DNA of 64,000 nt from Durusdinium trenchii (lineage: Eukaryota > Sar > Dinophyceae > Suessiales > Symbiodiniaceae), in the NCBI GenBank assembly GCA_963970005.1, contig CAXAMN010001248.1, positions 417,071 to 481,070 on the forward strand, written 5' to 3'. Positions 20,306 through 31,310 of this stretch are shown piece by piece; position 1 is the first letter of the stretch, and the number at the start of each line of letters is the position of its first letter. The translations under genes were made by a program, and so were the position numbers. A model generated the notes under the pieces. That model worked only from the letters and a program-made list of their open reading frames with translations, searched no databases and was not told the DNA's origin.

Positions 20306-21990
20306 GAATTTGGGAGGGGGCTCAGAAGAGACGACCGGCATTGGCATAGGCCGAATTCAACCATCCCCTGATCGTGTAGGTAGCTAGGTCAGTCCCATGG
20401 AGTGTTTGGGTTGATTTGACGTGAATTTGCAGGAGCAATCGAGCCATGACACATGTGCACGTGACATCAACCGGAAGTTTGGACGGATTTGATGTGTTTT
20501 GTTGAACCATTCAAAGATTTGAAGCATGACATATCATGACACATGACATATGTTTTGAAATTTGGTTTGGTGCTTTTCTGTGTTTTTGGTGTTGGAGTCC
20601 CAGGTTGGAATCTCCACTTAACGTATTTGCTCAAGTCACGATCGACGCCTCTTGGTTACTCGTCCAACAAGTCTTCGAACACCCAAGTCTCCGGCCACAT
20701 TCCATCCCCAAGACCATGAGACTGAGCAATTTGCCAACACGGCGGGTGCTTGATTTCGGGCTCAATGGGCGGCTGATATCTTCAGAACGGTGCAACGAAA
20801 GAATTGCTTTTTAGGACATCAGTTGTGTTTGAAGATCCAGGTATGCCAGTCCTATGGATGGTGGCCACACTCCCATGATGATTTGGTAGGCCTTCGCATG
20901 CCTTCGCGAGGATCTGGAGCGCATGGAGCTCGAGTTCGCGGACGGTCCGAGAACTCAATCGACACCGAAATCGCACGGCGTAAAACGCACGGCCCCTTTT
21001 GAGAGGGGTCGCCTCGCCGGCAACAGGAGTTCTGCGGGAGGTTGGAGTGGGGTCACATGAAACCACTCCTTAGTTTTTGGGGGGTCAGCAGGAGTCCCGC
21101 AGGAGGTTCGTTTTTGTGTGGGTGTTTGTATTCTTAGTCTTAAAACGATCACATGACTAGATGCCAAATATTGCCAAATTAACAATATTTATAAGAATAA
21201 TAGCAATAAGGCCTTTAAGATGTCCTCCAGCGCATGGCGCATGCTCCATTCCCTGCAAAACGCTCTTGCAAACAGCAGCGACCTGCATCGGTCTACCCTG
21301 GATAGAGCAAAAGACCATGAGAAGTACCACAACCAACAGCAGGATTTTGGTCCATTCCACGACCAAAACAAGCGTGTCCTATATTCTTTGCAACGGAGCT
21401 TGCCACAACAAGCGCATAGCTATACCCCCTAATTTTTGATGTGAACTATCCCACTTGTCGCACAGTTTGTTGTGGTCCCGGTTGTGAGATATACAGGGAA
21501 GTCAGACTTCCTCACCATCTAAGAGAATTGAAACAGTTTTTCGATACCAAAACTTACTTTTCTTTCTTGCTTTCGCTATTGCCGAAGGCGGTTCGCCTGT
21601 GACAAGCTCTTTTAGTTATAAATTACGTGCAGCTCCGGCCGATATCTGTCAAACAGGCCGCCACCCAAATCAAAAGTGTCGGCAAAAAACCAGCACAAGC
21701 TGAGCTGTACAATCAACATTGGAGCCTAAGTAATCTGCACTACATACCACCATCACACGATCATTTCTTGCAAGGATAGACCACTCAGACTTCGCCCAGA
21801 CAGGTTTTTGCGTCATCACATGCCCACGGAAGCGCATCGCAGGCTCATTCTGGTATCCGCACCTAGGTATTCCTCTGGGTACTTGAGAGGCTATCCAAAG
21901 GCGCTTGCACAGCACCCACTGCATGCACGCACTGACAAACAGCACGGCCTGCTGTTCAAAGGGCCAAATAGTAGATACTTTCAGCCACTA
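20306..21990. other. No assigned gene
   Basis: Only short, mutually overlapping frames; nothing with a domain. A GCCGAAGGCGGTTCGCC-type inverted word occurs near 21582. Confidence 0.35.
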
Positions 21991-22013
21991 TTCTTCTTCT
22001 TCTTCTTCTTCTT
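21991..22013 (+). repeat. (TTC)n microsatellite
   Basis: About seven TTC units. Confidence 0.85.
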
Positions 22014-22817
22014 TATTCGATTGTTTCTAATAGCAATGGCCTCCAACCATGTGTTTTTCCTCCACCCAGCCGTAGCGATGACCTCTCACCGACCTCCGTT
22101 TCCTTGTGGCGACGGTCGCATTCACCAGACCGTCTCACCTCTGACCGCACCGGCCAAACGTCGACCTGGCGCCAGCATCGCCAGCCTCTCAGAGGCGACG
22201 GCAGCATCTCTCAGCATCTACTCGAACGCAGGTGTTCGCAGGTTGTTGACCACCCTGCAGTAGAAAGAGGGTTGCCTTAAGCAATGCCTCCCATGAGACA
22301 ACTGCAGCAATTTAACTTGTTTAAGTGTACTCGGCGAATGGCACAGGCTCATTCAAGTGCACTATCAAAGCTGTCAGAGTTGAGCCGTCGCATGCTGTGC
22401 TCTTCTAACGCAATAGCACGGCCACCGGATAGCACGGGGCGTCGGAGAGCACGGTGCGTTCGGTGCGTTCGGGCCACCCGGCCACCGGGGTAAGGTCCAT
22501 GCCTCGTTGGATCCAAAGGAACACTCCAGCGGAGGAACACTCGCAGCGCGGCAGGCACCAAGCACTTGCTGAACATGGAGCTCTACATCTCGTCACACCA
22601 AGTCATGCAGGCTGGGCTGCTGATTATTGAGGTGCACAATGATGGGACTGGTGAGGTAGGCTACAAGCAGTTAGAATATTTGCAGCAATGATCAGGAAGT
22701 TACAAAAAGTTATTCTACAAGCAGTTACGAAGTGTCGAAGTGTTGATTTTCCTCTCACACCCATGGGTGGATTTCCCTCAAGTCTGACAGCGAACAGGTT
22801 AGTTAGCTTAGGGGCGC
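22014..22817. other. No assigned gene
   Basis: Overlapping frames only. A GGTGCGTTC tandem lies near 22460, and one AGCAATGGCCTCCAAC copy at 22032-22047. Confidence 0.35.
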
Positions 22818-23932
22818 ACAGGGTTAACCTGGATAGGGGATGATAGGGGCTGATCCTGTGAAACTACAGGTTATCAGCCGTAGGCTGAGAGCTATGGATT
22901 GCAACGAGGACAATGATATTGACCAACAGTTATGAGATGGGTTTTACATTGTACCCAGTCAATCAGGCAGTGAAGCAATAGCACCAAGAAGCTATATTGT
23001 CAGAGGTACCACAAACGTGTTTGGCTTACCACCCCATATTGCTCCTGAGGCACACCTTGAAGTGTTAGTGGAGCAACTCCTATTCAGCCATGCGGTGGCA
23101 TGATGCGCCTGCCGTCGACCCAAAACGTATTGGCCATGACAAAGCGCAACATTACCAAGCAGGGCAGCACCGGGAACCAACGAAGCGCTTCTCAGACAAG
23201 AGCTCCAACAACATGCTAGGCAGCCCGGAGAGCACGCAAGGCAAGAAGCTGAACTGGAAGCACTTCGGTTCAGGAATGTGCGTGAAAGAGATGCTGTTCT
23301 CAGAAGCAGACGTGAAGCTGAAGAACCTGTCGAAGCAGAGGACAAAGCTGCTATACGCCACCTCACAGACATGCTGCGTGGACAACAGGCATACTTCCAG
23401 GCAAGAGCAGGTCAGGTACAAGATGAACGTGAAGCAGCAATCTCAGAGAAGAAGCAGGGAATAGCGAGCAGCGAAAGTGGAGTAGCGTGTGTATTCTGAA
23501 TATCACCGTGAAAAATTAACAAAAATTTCTCAACGAGAGGGAAAGTACCAGGCAGCCATGGTTACAGCAAACGAGGCAAGAACAGATGATGCTGACGCAG
23601 CTTCGCATGGGTCTTAGAAGTATACGCCGTCAGCGAGGATAAGTTAAGAGTAGCAGCTGCAAAGCTAAGTGATTTCGGGAAATTCCGCACGCTATAGATA
23701 CAAAGCTTGATGTCGTAATTAAAGGTACTCTCACGATCTCTACGTTTTTTTGTATTACTGTATAGATATGCGTGTGTGACCTAAGAACGGAATGAAGATA
23801 GGTCCCGGCGTCGCTCGAATTTAAAGTCTAAGAAAATTTTTGGGCTACTGCATGCTTCTGTAGGAACGACCCGGCCAGCTTCGCGGTTGGACAGGGTTAA
23901 CTTGGGATAGGGCTTGGTCCTGTGAAACTACA
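22818..23932 (+). mobile_element. Decayed element flanked by short direct repeats
   Basis: A 42-52 bp phrase beginning ACAGGGTTAAC and ending TCCTGTGAAACTACA occurs at 22818-22869 and, slightly shortened, at 23891-23932. Between them lies a broken coding region (22894-23699). Direct repeats bounding a decayed reading frame suggest a non-autonomous or dead retroelement. Each flank also has CACAGG...CCTGTG as an internal inverted pair. No reverse transcriptase or integrase motif is visible. Confidence 0.5.
22894..23699 (+). pseudogene. Broken coding region, coiled-coil-like
   Basis: From ATG at 22894 the + frame reads MDCNEDNDIDQQL, a TGA, then YIVRGTTNVFGLPPHIAPEA up to a second TGA near 23101. 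A shifted frame reads GGMMRLPSTQNVLAMTKRN. The first frame resumes with EALLRQELQQHARQPGEHAR and RGQQAYFQARAGQVQDEREA to a TGA at 23497. Other frames continue with YSEYHREKLTKISQREGKY and VLEVYAVSEDKLRVAAAKL to a TAG near 23697. So at least two in-frame stops and three frameshifts interrupt one ancestral protein. The Glu/Arg/Gln-rich middle suggests coiled coil. Family not recognised. Confidence 0.55.
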
Positions 23933-25040
23933 CAAAAGCTACAAGCTGAATGAAGGTAGTGCCCCGAATCGGACCGCCCCATGGGATGGACCGAAATTGA
24001 AATTGGAGTTTCTTCCTCAGAGGCAGCTGTGAAACAAAACTCTGGATAGACTCCATTCTGGCATTTGAAAGTAGCGTCGTCGGCGTGGTTCTTCTTTCTT
24101 CCAACTGGATCGCGTATTTCTGAAGACCGTTTGCCTCGCCGCAGCGCATCCTGGACGTGGACGCTGAGAAAACTTTATCCATTGTTTGATTAAAGCAGAA
24201 ACCTTGTAAAAACATGTGCAAATAGAAAGGTTACAATAATTTCTATTTATATATTCAGACACGTTTTTACCCAATGCGTAGCGAAGGGTTCTCGTTTAAC
24301 TCTGGGGGTCTGGGGGTAGCGCCTTGTTCGCGAGCGTTCGCAACCGTTCGCAGGTGGAGCGCTATGTGACGTTGGGCGAAGCTTTTGGGGAGGGTTTGGG
24401 ATGGAAGCGTGACGTGTCAGAATCGTGTGAAATAGCGAGGAAACGTGTGGATGTGGAAACGCGAGACGATGAAGTGTGGAGTGGAGGATGAAATCACTGC
24501 GTAGGCGCAGCGTTTCGTGATGGTGAGTTTTCTGCGCAGGCAGTCACATTGGGTTGGAGTTTGGAGAGTGTTTTTGGGGTGTTGGATGTGGCTGTGACAT
24601 TGGGATTTGTGTTTCAAGGTGTTGCATCGAAGCTGAACTTTTGTGCTGAGATAGCAATTTTGGTGGATGGGAGCGTGCTCAGAACGTGTCGAAATCATTC
24701 CAAACGCAAAATTGGTGAGGCTCACATGATATGATATTGTCACTTTTCGTGGCAGGTGCTAATTTGTGCGGGTTTTGAGGTGTGGAAGTGCACTTTTCAA
24801 GACAGTTGCAGGGAATCGTGAGGTTGTGAGGTGTGGTGGATGTCACATTTCGTAGCAAGTGCAGTACTTTGTGTATGTGTTGGAGGTGTGGAGATGGAAG
24901 TTTTCGTGGGAGCAGGGAATCGTGAGGTTGCGAGTTGTGGTGGAGGAAGCCTTGTGCGAAACGCTCGTTTTGGAGGCTTGACGGTGAATTTTGGAAGAAT
25001 TACGAAGCGCTCGTTTTGCAGACTTATGGGTTTATTTTGA
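23933..25040. other. G-skewed, loosely repetitive non-coding region
   Basis: From about 24290 the + strand is rich in G and poor in C. Phrases GGGAATCGTGAGGTTG(T/C)GAG, GAGGTGTGGA and TTGGGGTGTTGGATGTGG recur. No gene supported. It grades into the AT-rich block. Confidence 0.5.
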
Positions 25041-25349
25041 TGAACATATAGAAACTATATTTTTGTAATTGATTAAAGTTAATACGTATTCTATAAATAC
25101 TACATATATCTATATATTATTGATGTTTAATATTTATATTTTTGTATATTTTTTATCGATAAAATATGATAGAATATTTTTCCGATATTTGATATACTTA
25201 ATAAATTAGGTATGCGACGATTATTTATATGCTTATAAAAAATATATATTTAGATTAGACCTAATATTAATTTTTGGAAAGATTTTAATATTAAAAATAT
25301 TTAGGTTTGCTATAATATTTAAATTGCTTTAATGATTTTTGTATTAAAT

Positions 25350-25590
25350 GTATTATCGAAATTTAGTCGATAGGTAAGGTTTGAGCTTTTAGGGTGAACG
25401 AAATGAATTAAGGAAATATGGGGGGTGGGGTGGTCGTTGAGTAAGATGGATGTAGAATTTGGCGGGGGAAAGCGTTTTAAAGCGAGGGTCCGAAAAATAA
25501 AAGGGGGTTTGGTGGTGCGAATGATGTAATGGTTGTCGAATAATATATTAGTATTATGAAGGTTTTTGGAAATTTTATTAAATTTATAGA
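25350..25590 (+). repeat. Flanking direct repeat, left copy
   Basis: Matches 27485-27715 in the same orientation. Shared words: GATAGGT(A/G)AGG, AATGAAATGAATTA-like, TTTGGCGGGGGA, AAGCGAGGGTCCGAAAAATA. The left copy is more G-rich. The two copies bracket the arrays at 25780-27265. Confidence 0.65.
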
Positions 25591-25779
25591 GAATCGAAAT
25601 TGATATGAAATTAAATCCATGAATTTGGATTGAATTTCGGGGAGAATGTTTACGAAATTGAATGCGTATTCGCATAGAATTTATGTTCGCCTAATATATA
25701 TATATATATTTAAAATTAGTGAACGAAACTTCCGTGTTATGGATTACGGACATTTAGGAACTGTTTTTGCACTAATTAT

Positions 25780-26180
25780 TATTATACACCACTTATTAAA
25801 AAGCCACTCATTAATATACCATTTATTATACCCTATTTATTATGCACTACTTATTAATATACCACTCATTATATACTACTTATTATACATTACTCATGAT
25901 ACACCACTTATTATACACCATTTATCATATATTACTCATTATTTACCACTCATCATACACCATTTACCATATACTATTTATCATATTCCTCATACACTTA
26001 TTATATATTACTCATAATACACCACTTATTACGCACCACTTATCATACATTACTTATTATATACTACTCATCATACGCCACTCATCATACACCACTCATC
26101 ATACACCACTCATCATACGCCACTCATCATACACGACTCATTATATACCACTCATAATACACCACTCATAATACACTACT
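25780..26180 (+). repeat. Short-period array CACTCATCATACAC
   Basis: An 11-bp unit (ACCACTCATCA, drifting to ACCACTTATTA) repeats dozens of times. The reading frames through it (IHHLLYTIYH-type) are repeat artefacts. Confidence 0.8.
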
Positions 26181-26184
26181 CATC

Positions 26185-26345
26185 GTCTAGTTAACTCTAA
26201 TTTCAAAAGTTCTAGCTCTAATTGGTTCTAGTTGCAAGAACTCTAGCTCCGGGTAGCTTTATTTTCAATAGCTTTAGCTCCAGGAAATTCTAGTTTCAAG
26301 AGCTCTAGCTCCAGTTAGCTCTAGTTTCAATAGCTCTAGTTTACG
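26185..26345 (+). repeat. Array of TCTAGCTCCAGTTAGCTCTA
   Basis: About five imperfect units of roughly 33 bp with TTTCAA(T/G)AGCTCTAGCTCC. Confidence 0.7.
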
Positions 26346-27265
26346 TGGCAGGTGCAGCACTTTGTGAACCTCCATGCATATAGCTTTAGTACGTGGAGGA
26401 ATCTGTGGGGCTGGAAGCTGAGAACTGGTGACTTGGTAGTACAACCTTAGTAGGTGGAGTAGGCTGGGGAGCTGGAGGTCGAGAACTGATTACTTTCTAG
26501 TATAACTTTAGTACGCGGAGCAATTTGTGGAGCTGGAAGCTGAGAATTGATGACTTTGTAGTACAATTTTAGTACGCGGAGTATCTGGGGAACTGGAAGA
26601 TGAGAACTGACGACCTTGTACTACAACTTTAGTACGCGGAGTATCTGGGGAGCTGGAAGATGAGAGTTGGCGACTTTGTAGTATAATTTAAGTACGCGGA
26701 GGAGTATCTGGGGAGCTGGAAGATGAGAATTGGCGACTTTGTAGTACAACTACTTGGGGAGCTGGGATATAAGAATTGGCGACTTTCTAATATAACTTTA
26801 GTACGCGGAGCAATTTGTGGAGGCTGAGAATTGGTAATTTTGTAGTGCAGTTTTAGTATGCGGAATATTTGGGGAATTGGAAGATGAGAATTGGTAATTT
26901 TGTAGTATAACTTCAGTATCTGGGGAGCTGGAAGATGAGAATTGGCGATTTTTTAATATAACTTTAGTACGCGGTGCAATTTGTGGAGTTAAAAGTTGAG
27001 AATTGGCGATTTTTTAATATGCGGAATACCTGGGAAATTGGAAAATAGAATTGGCGATTTTGTAGTATAATTTTAGTATGCGGGGTAATTTGTAGAGCTG
27101 GTAACTGAGAATTGGCGATTTGTTAGTATAATTTTAGTGCGCGGGATAAATTGTGGAATTGGAAGTTGAGAATTGGCGATTTTGTAGTACAATTTTAATA
27201 TACGGAAAATTTGGGGAGTTGGAAGATAAGAATTGGTGATGTTGTAGTATAATTTTAGTATGCGG
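26340..27265 (+). repeat. Tandem array, unit about 75-85 bp
   Basis: The unit contains TTTAGTACGCGGAG, TCTGGGGAGCTGGAAGATGA and GAATTGGCGACTTTGTAGTA, repeated about twelve times with indels. Units at the right end are visibly more A/T-rich (for example ATACGGAAAATTTGGGG). Confidence 0.8.
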
Positions 27266-27484
27266 TTGAATTATGTTTATTTTATATTTTGCAAAATGTA
27301 TGAATAGTTTTTCTTGCGAGATATTTGATGGTGGTTGTTTCGTATTTGTTTTATTGGTCGTTTCTAATTTGATTTGTTAAAGATTATCGTAATTCGGCGA
27401 ATTAATTTTTTATATACCTATTTTTTATATTTTTTTAAAAATTTCTGCCGTTAATTTGTTCGCGAATTAATTGTAAATTTGTAT

Positions 27485-27715
27485 TCTATTACGAAAGCTA
27501 GTTAGATAGGTGAGGCTTGAATTTTTAAGGCGAATGAAATGAATTATGGGGATTTGGGGATGGAAAGATTTTATTGGTAGGATATAGCTAGAGTTTGGCG
27601 GGGGATATGGTTATAAGCGAGGGTCCGAAAAATAATGAAAATGGGATTTGATAATGTAGTGGATTTCGTGGATTTCGGATAATGCATTGTTAATATTATT
27701 AAGGATTTTTGATAT
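27485..27715 (+). repeat. Flanking direct repeat, right copy
   Basis: Diverged partner of 25350-25590, see there. Confidence 0.65.
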
Positions 27716-28189
27716 TATTTAAGTAATGGGCATTGGCATTGAATGTTTGAATGGAAATAGAGGTTTATGTAAAGAATAAATTGTATTCGGAATTGGAAGA
27801 AACTAATTGGATTTCGTTTTTAAAAAAAGAAAGGAATTAATTTGGGTATATTTTTTATTAAGATATTTATATACAAATGATAATAATATAATAAATAAAT
27901 TATAATATATATTTATTTGATAATATTATATTTTAATATAATATGTTTTTTTAAAAAAATATAAATATTTAATTAATTTATAATAGATTTATTATTTTTG
28001 AAATTTACTAAAATATATATTTGTTTATATTTATATTTTATTTATAGATTTATGGATATGATTATATTGTTGAAATTGATGAATTATTATGGGACGGAAT
28101 TGATTTTTAATAAAAAATGTTTGGCGAAAAAAACAATAAACTATATAGGGCGAAAAAATATTCTTATTTGTATTCTTATATGTCGGATT

Positions 28190-28690
28190 TTTACAAGCAT
28201 TTTTTTTTTCCGCCGTATTGGTAATATTGTTTATGAATAATTCCGTTGATTTAATGATATGTATTCCGTAATAAATTTGATGAAGATACATTTTTAATTT
28301 CAAAGATATTTTTGGAAAATATTTTGATTATATTCGGCAAGGTGCATTAATATCTCTATTCTGCCTAATAATAATGCAAATAATATCTTATGAATTAATG
28401 ATTCCGTTTTATTGCGTCGCATTTTCCACGAAAATTGCAAGAAAATGTGATTATTAAAAATCTTTGTTATTCGAACATTTTTATCGTATTTTCCTAAATT
28501 TTGTTATATTTAATTCGTTGGGGTTATATATATAAAAAGGTCTATCCTTGATTGAAGGCAAAAGAATTGGGTGGTACCTACAAAGCCCTTATGCCTTTGG
28601 AGGAGCCCTACTAATTCGGACCTAAAATTGTGAGCAGGTGCCAATCTACACGTTTATCTCTTTAACGTGACTCTAGCGTGACTTTAGTGT
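28190..28690 (+). repeat. 500-bp direct duplication, copy 1
   Basis: Aligns with 29745-30290 over its length. Well conserved words: TTGTTATTCGAACATTTTTA, AGGTCTATCCTTG, TGGGTGGTACCTACAAA, TGCCTTTGGAGGAGCC and GAGCAGGTGCCAATCTACAC. Most differences put T or A in this copy against C or G in copy 2. Confidence 0.8.
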
Positions 28691-29345
28691 GATTCCCCCC
28701 CTTATTCGAAATTTTGTTTAATGTAAATTTTATAGAAACAAATGTTGTATATATAAAAAATTATGATTCTACCGTGACTCTAGCGTGATTGTAACGTGAT
28801 TCTACCGTGATTCTAGCGTGATTCCCCCCTTCCTCGAAATTTTATTTAATAAAAAATTTGAAGACACATATTTTGTATATATCAAAAATTCTGATTCTAC
28901 CGTGACTGTAGCGTGACTCTACCGTGATTCTAGCATGATTTCCCCCTTGCTCGAAATTTTGTTCAACAAAAAAATTAAAGAAATAAATTATATATATATA
29001 TATAATTCTCATTCTACCGTGATTCTAGCGCGACTGTAGCGTGATTCCCCCCTTGCTCGAAGTTTTGTTTAACGAAAATTTTAAAGAAACAAATTTTGTA
29101 TATATATAAAAATATCTGATTCTACCGTCATTCTAGCGTGACTCTACCGTGATTCTAGCGTGACTCCCCCCTTGCTCGAAGTTTTGTTCAATAACAATTT
29201 TAAATAAACAAATTTTGTATATAAAAAATTGTGATTCTACCGTGATTGTTGCGTGACTCTACCGTGATTCTAGCATGACTCCCCCCTTGCTCGAAGCTTT
29301 GTTTAATAAAAACTTTAAAGAAACAAATTTTGTATTTAAAAAAAT
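28666..29345 (+). repeat. Composite array: TCTAGCGTGAC boxes plus AT spacer
   Basis: Each unit of about 100-125 bp holds two to four 11-bp boxes (TCTAGCGTGAC / TCTACCGTGAT). A CCCCCCTTGCTCGAAGTTTT box and an A/T spacer ending TTTTGTATATAT follow. About five and a half units; a related array lies at 30270-30655. Confidence 0.8.
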
Positions 29346-29744
29346 TGGGACTCTAGCCCCTGCAATGCACATGTGTTTCCAGGGATCGTCAACTCTGGAG
29401 GGCAACATACTCAGCGATATGCGGTTAAAATTGCACGCACGAGTGAAGCTTGCGATTTCCAAGAAGAGATTGGCACGTGGATATTTACAACGCATGGTGT
29501 AGGTAAACAGGCGCCATTGAATTTGTTTTTTGCTGAAAAATGTGTTGCCAGGATTTAATTAAGATATATATATATATTGTTTAAAAACATGTTTTTAACG
29601 AAATTGCTTTAACGAAATTTTTAAGCGACAAAAATATTTGGCGACAATTTAGCAAAAATACATAGGATATTCCTTCAATCAAATAATATCCAAATTCCTG
29701 TTTTGAGTCGTTTCTATAATTGCAATTTTAGGCAATTCTATGCA
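29346..29744. other. Unique-looking stretch in AT block
   Basis: 29350-29510 is less A/T-rich and open on both strands (about 75 codons), possibly a coding remnant. No domain recognised. Confidence 0.3.
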
Positions 29745-29894
29745 TCGGATCTTTAGAAGCATCTTTTCCGCCGCATTGGTAATATTGTTCATGAGCAGCT
29801 CCGTTGACTTAATGGCATGCGTCCCGTAATAACCTTGACAAAGGCATATTTTACGACAGATATCATAATTTGGATGCAATTGCGTAATCGCCAA
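29679..29894 (-). pseudogene. Possible coding remnant in duplication copy 2
   Basis: The minus frame reads YYGTHAIKSTELLMNNITN; the matching stretch of copy 1 (minus, about 28190-28280) reads YYGIHIIKSTELFINNITN. The four differing residues are those expected from G:C to A:T change in copy 1. Frame conservation across two diverged copies suggests an ancestral protein, now truncated. I cannot name the family, and the frame may be chance. Confidence 0.35.
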
Positions 29895-30290
29895 TTAATT
29901 CAAGATCGATTATTGGAAAATATCTTGATGATCTTCGGCAGGGTGCACCAACATCCCTATTTTGCCCAATAACAATGCAAATAATATCCTACGGATCAAT
30001 GATTCCATTTTATTGTATCGCATTTTGCACGAACATATGACTATCAAAAAAATTTGTTATTCGAACATTTTTATCGTATTTTCCTAAGTTTTTTTCTATA
30101 TTTAATTCATTGGTGTTATATATATATATATATATAAAGAGGTCTATCCTTGTTTGAAGGCAAAAGGCAAAAGAGTTGGGTGGTACCTACAAACCCCTCA
30201 TGCCTTTGGAGGAGCCTTGCTAATTCGGACCTAAATTAGTGAGCAGGTGCCAATCTACACGTTCATCCCTTTACCGTGACTCTAGCGTGA
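29745..30290 (+). repeat. 500-bp direct duplication, copy 2
   Basis: Partner of 28190-28690, followed in both cases by the TCTAGCGTGAC array, so the real repeat unit is duplication plus array (about 1.6 kb). Confidence 0.8.
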
Positions 30291-30655
30291 CTTTAGCTTG
30301 AACCCCCCCCTTGCTCGAAGTTTTGTTTAGCGAAAATTTTAAAGAAACAAATTTTGTATATATAAAAAATTATGATTCTATCGTCATTCTAGCGTGATTG
30401 TAGCGTGACTCTACCGTGATTCTAGCGTGACTCCCCCCTTGCTCGAAGTTTTGTTTAACAAATATTTTGAAGAAACACATTTTGTATATATATAAAAATA
30501 CCTGATTCTACCGTGACTCTAGCGTGACTCTACCGTGATTCTAGCGTGACTCCCCCCTTGCTCGAAGTTTTGTTTAATAACAATTTTAAAGAAACACATT
30601 TTGTATATAAAACATTATGATTCTACCGTGACTGTAGCGTGACTCTACTGTAGCA
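30270..30655 (+). repeat. Second TCTAGCGTGAC composite array
   Basis: About three units of the same structure as 28666-29345. Confidence 0.8.
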
Positions 30656-30799
30656 TGTATTGCCAGGACTTGATTAAGATATATATACATACATTTTTAA
30701 CATTTTTTCAAATGAAATTATCTTAACAAAATTTTTGAACGACGAATAAAATATGATGCCGTTAAATTGCGTCGCATTGCGTATATCCAAGAAAAATTG

Positions 30800-31110
30800 C
30801 GCCGTTGAATCTATAGGGATAATGTTCATATGGTGATTCCCAATGCAAACCGCACCTATCGATCTTCCTTGGCCGTGAGATCCTTGATGCCCATTGGAGA
30901 TGCCATGGATTTTATTCGTCGGATTACATATGCTCCATCGGGTAGGGACTTGCCACGCACCCTATTCCAAATTTCTCAGGGCGGGCCGCCAAAAAAACGC
31001 ATGAATATATCCTTGCGGAATATTTTTTGAAATAATTCATAGATTTCTTTTCTATAGAGTTACCCATCGAAATTGTTTTGCCCCCCAACAAATCAAGAAT
31101 TTCTTAGAAG
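30800..31110. pseudogene. Possible coding remnant
   Basis: Less A/T-rich than its surroundings. The + strand (30830-31030) is open for 66 codons and reads SLAVRSLMPIGDAMDFIRRI. The minus strand reads, with stops, EIYELFQKIFRKDIFMRFFG, then WNRVRGKSLPDGAYVIRRIK and SMASPMGIKDLTAKEDR. The minus version, broken by two in-frame stops, looks more protein-like. Family not recognised. Confidence 0.3.
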
Positions 31111-31129
31111 TCCGCGTTGTGACGATGCC

Positions 31130-31310
31130 TAGAAAAAATGTAAAAAATAATCGGTAACTACAAGTAGCAAAGGATATCATTATTAGGATCAAAGATATTA
31201 TTAGCAATTCCTGATCTTATTATTAGGAATAAGAGGACGCTACTAGCAACAAAGGGCATCATTACTAGGAACAAGGATACTATTAGCCTAGAAATATCTG
31301 CCAAGGTCAT
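31130..31310 (+). repeat. Loose tandem ATTATTAGGA(A/T)CAA
   Basis: Phrases such as CATTATTAGGATCAAAGATA and CATTACTAGGAACAAGGATA repeat with a period near 30-40 bp. Confidence 0.45.

Noticed and set aside
25646-26171. Ile/His/Tyr-rich frames
   Set aside because: Artefact of the CACTCATCATACAC array.
25780-26180. Regular array as a CRISPR
   Set aside because: There are no unique spacers; the unit is 11 bp and contiguous.
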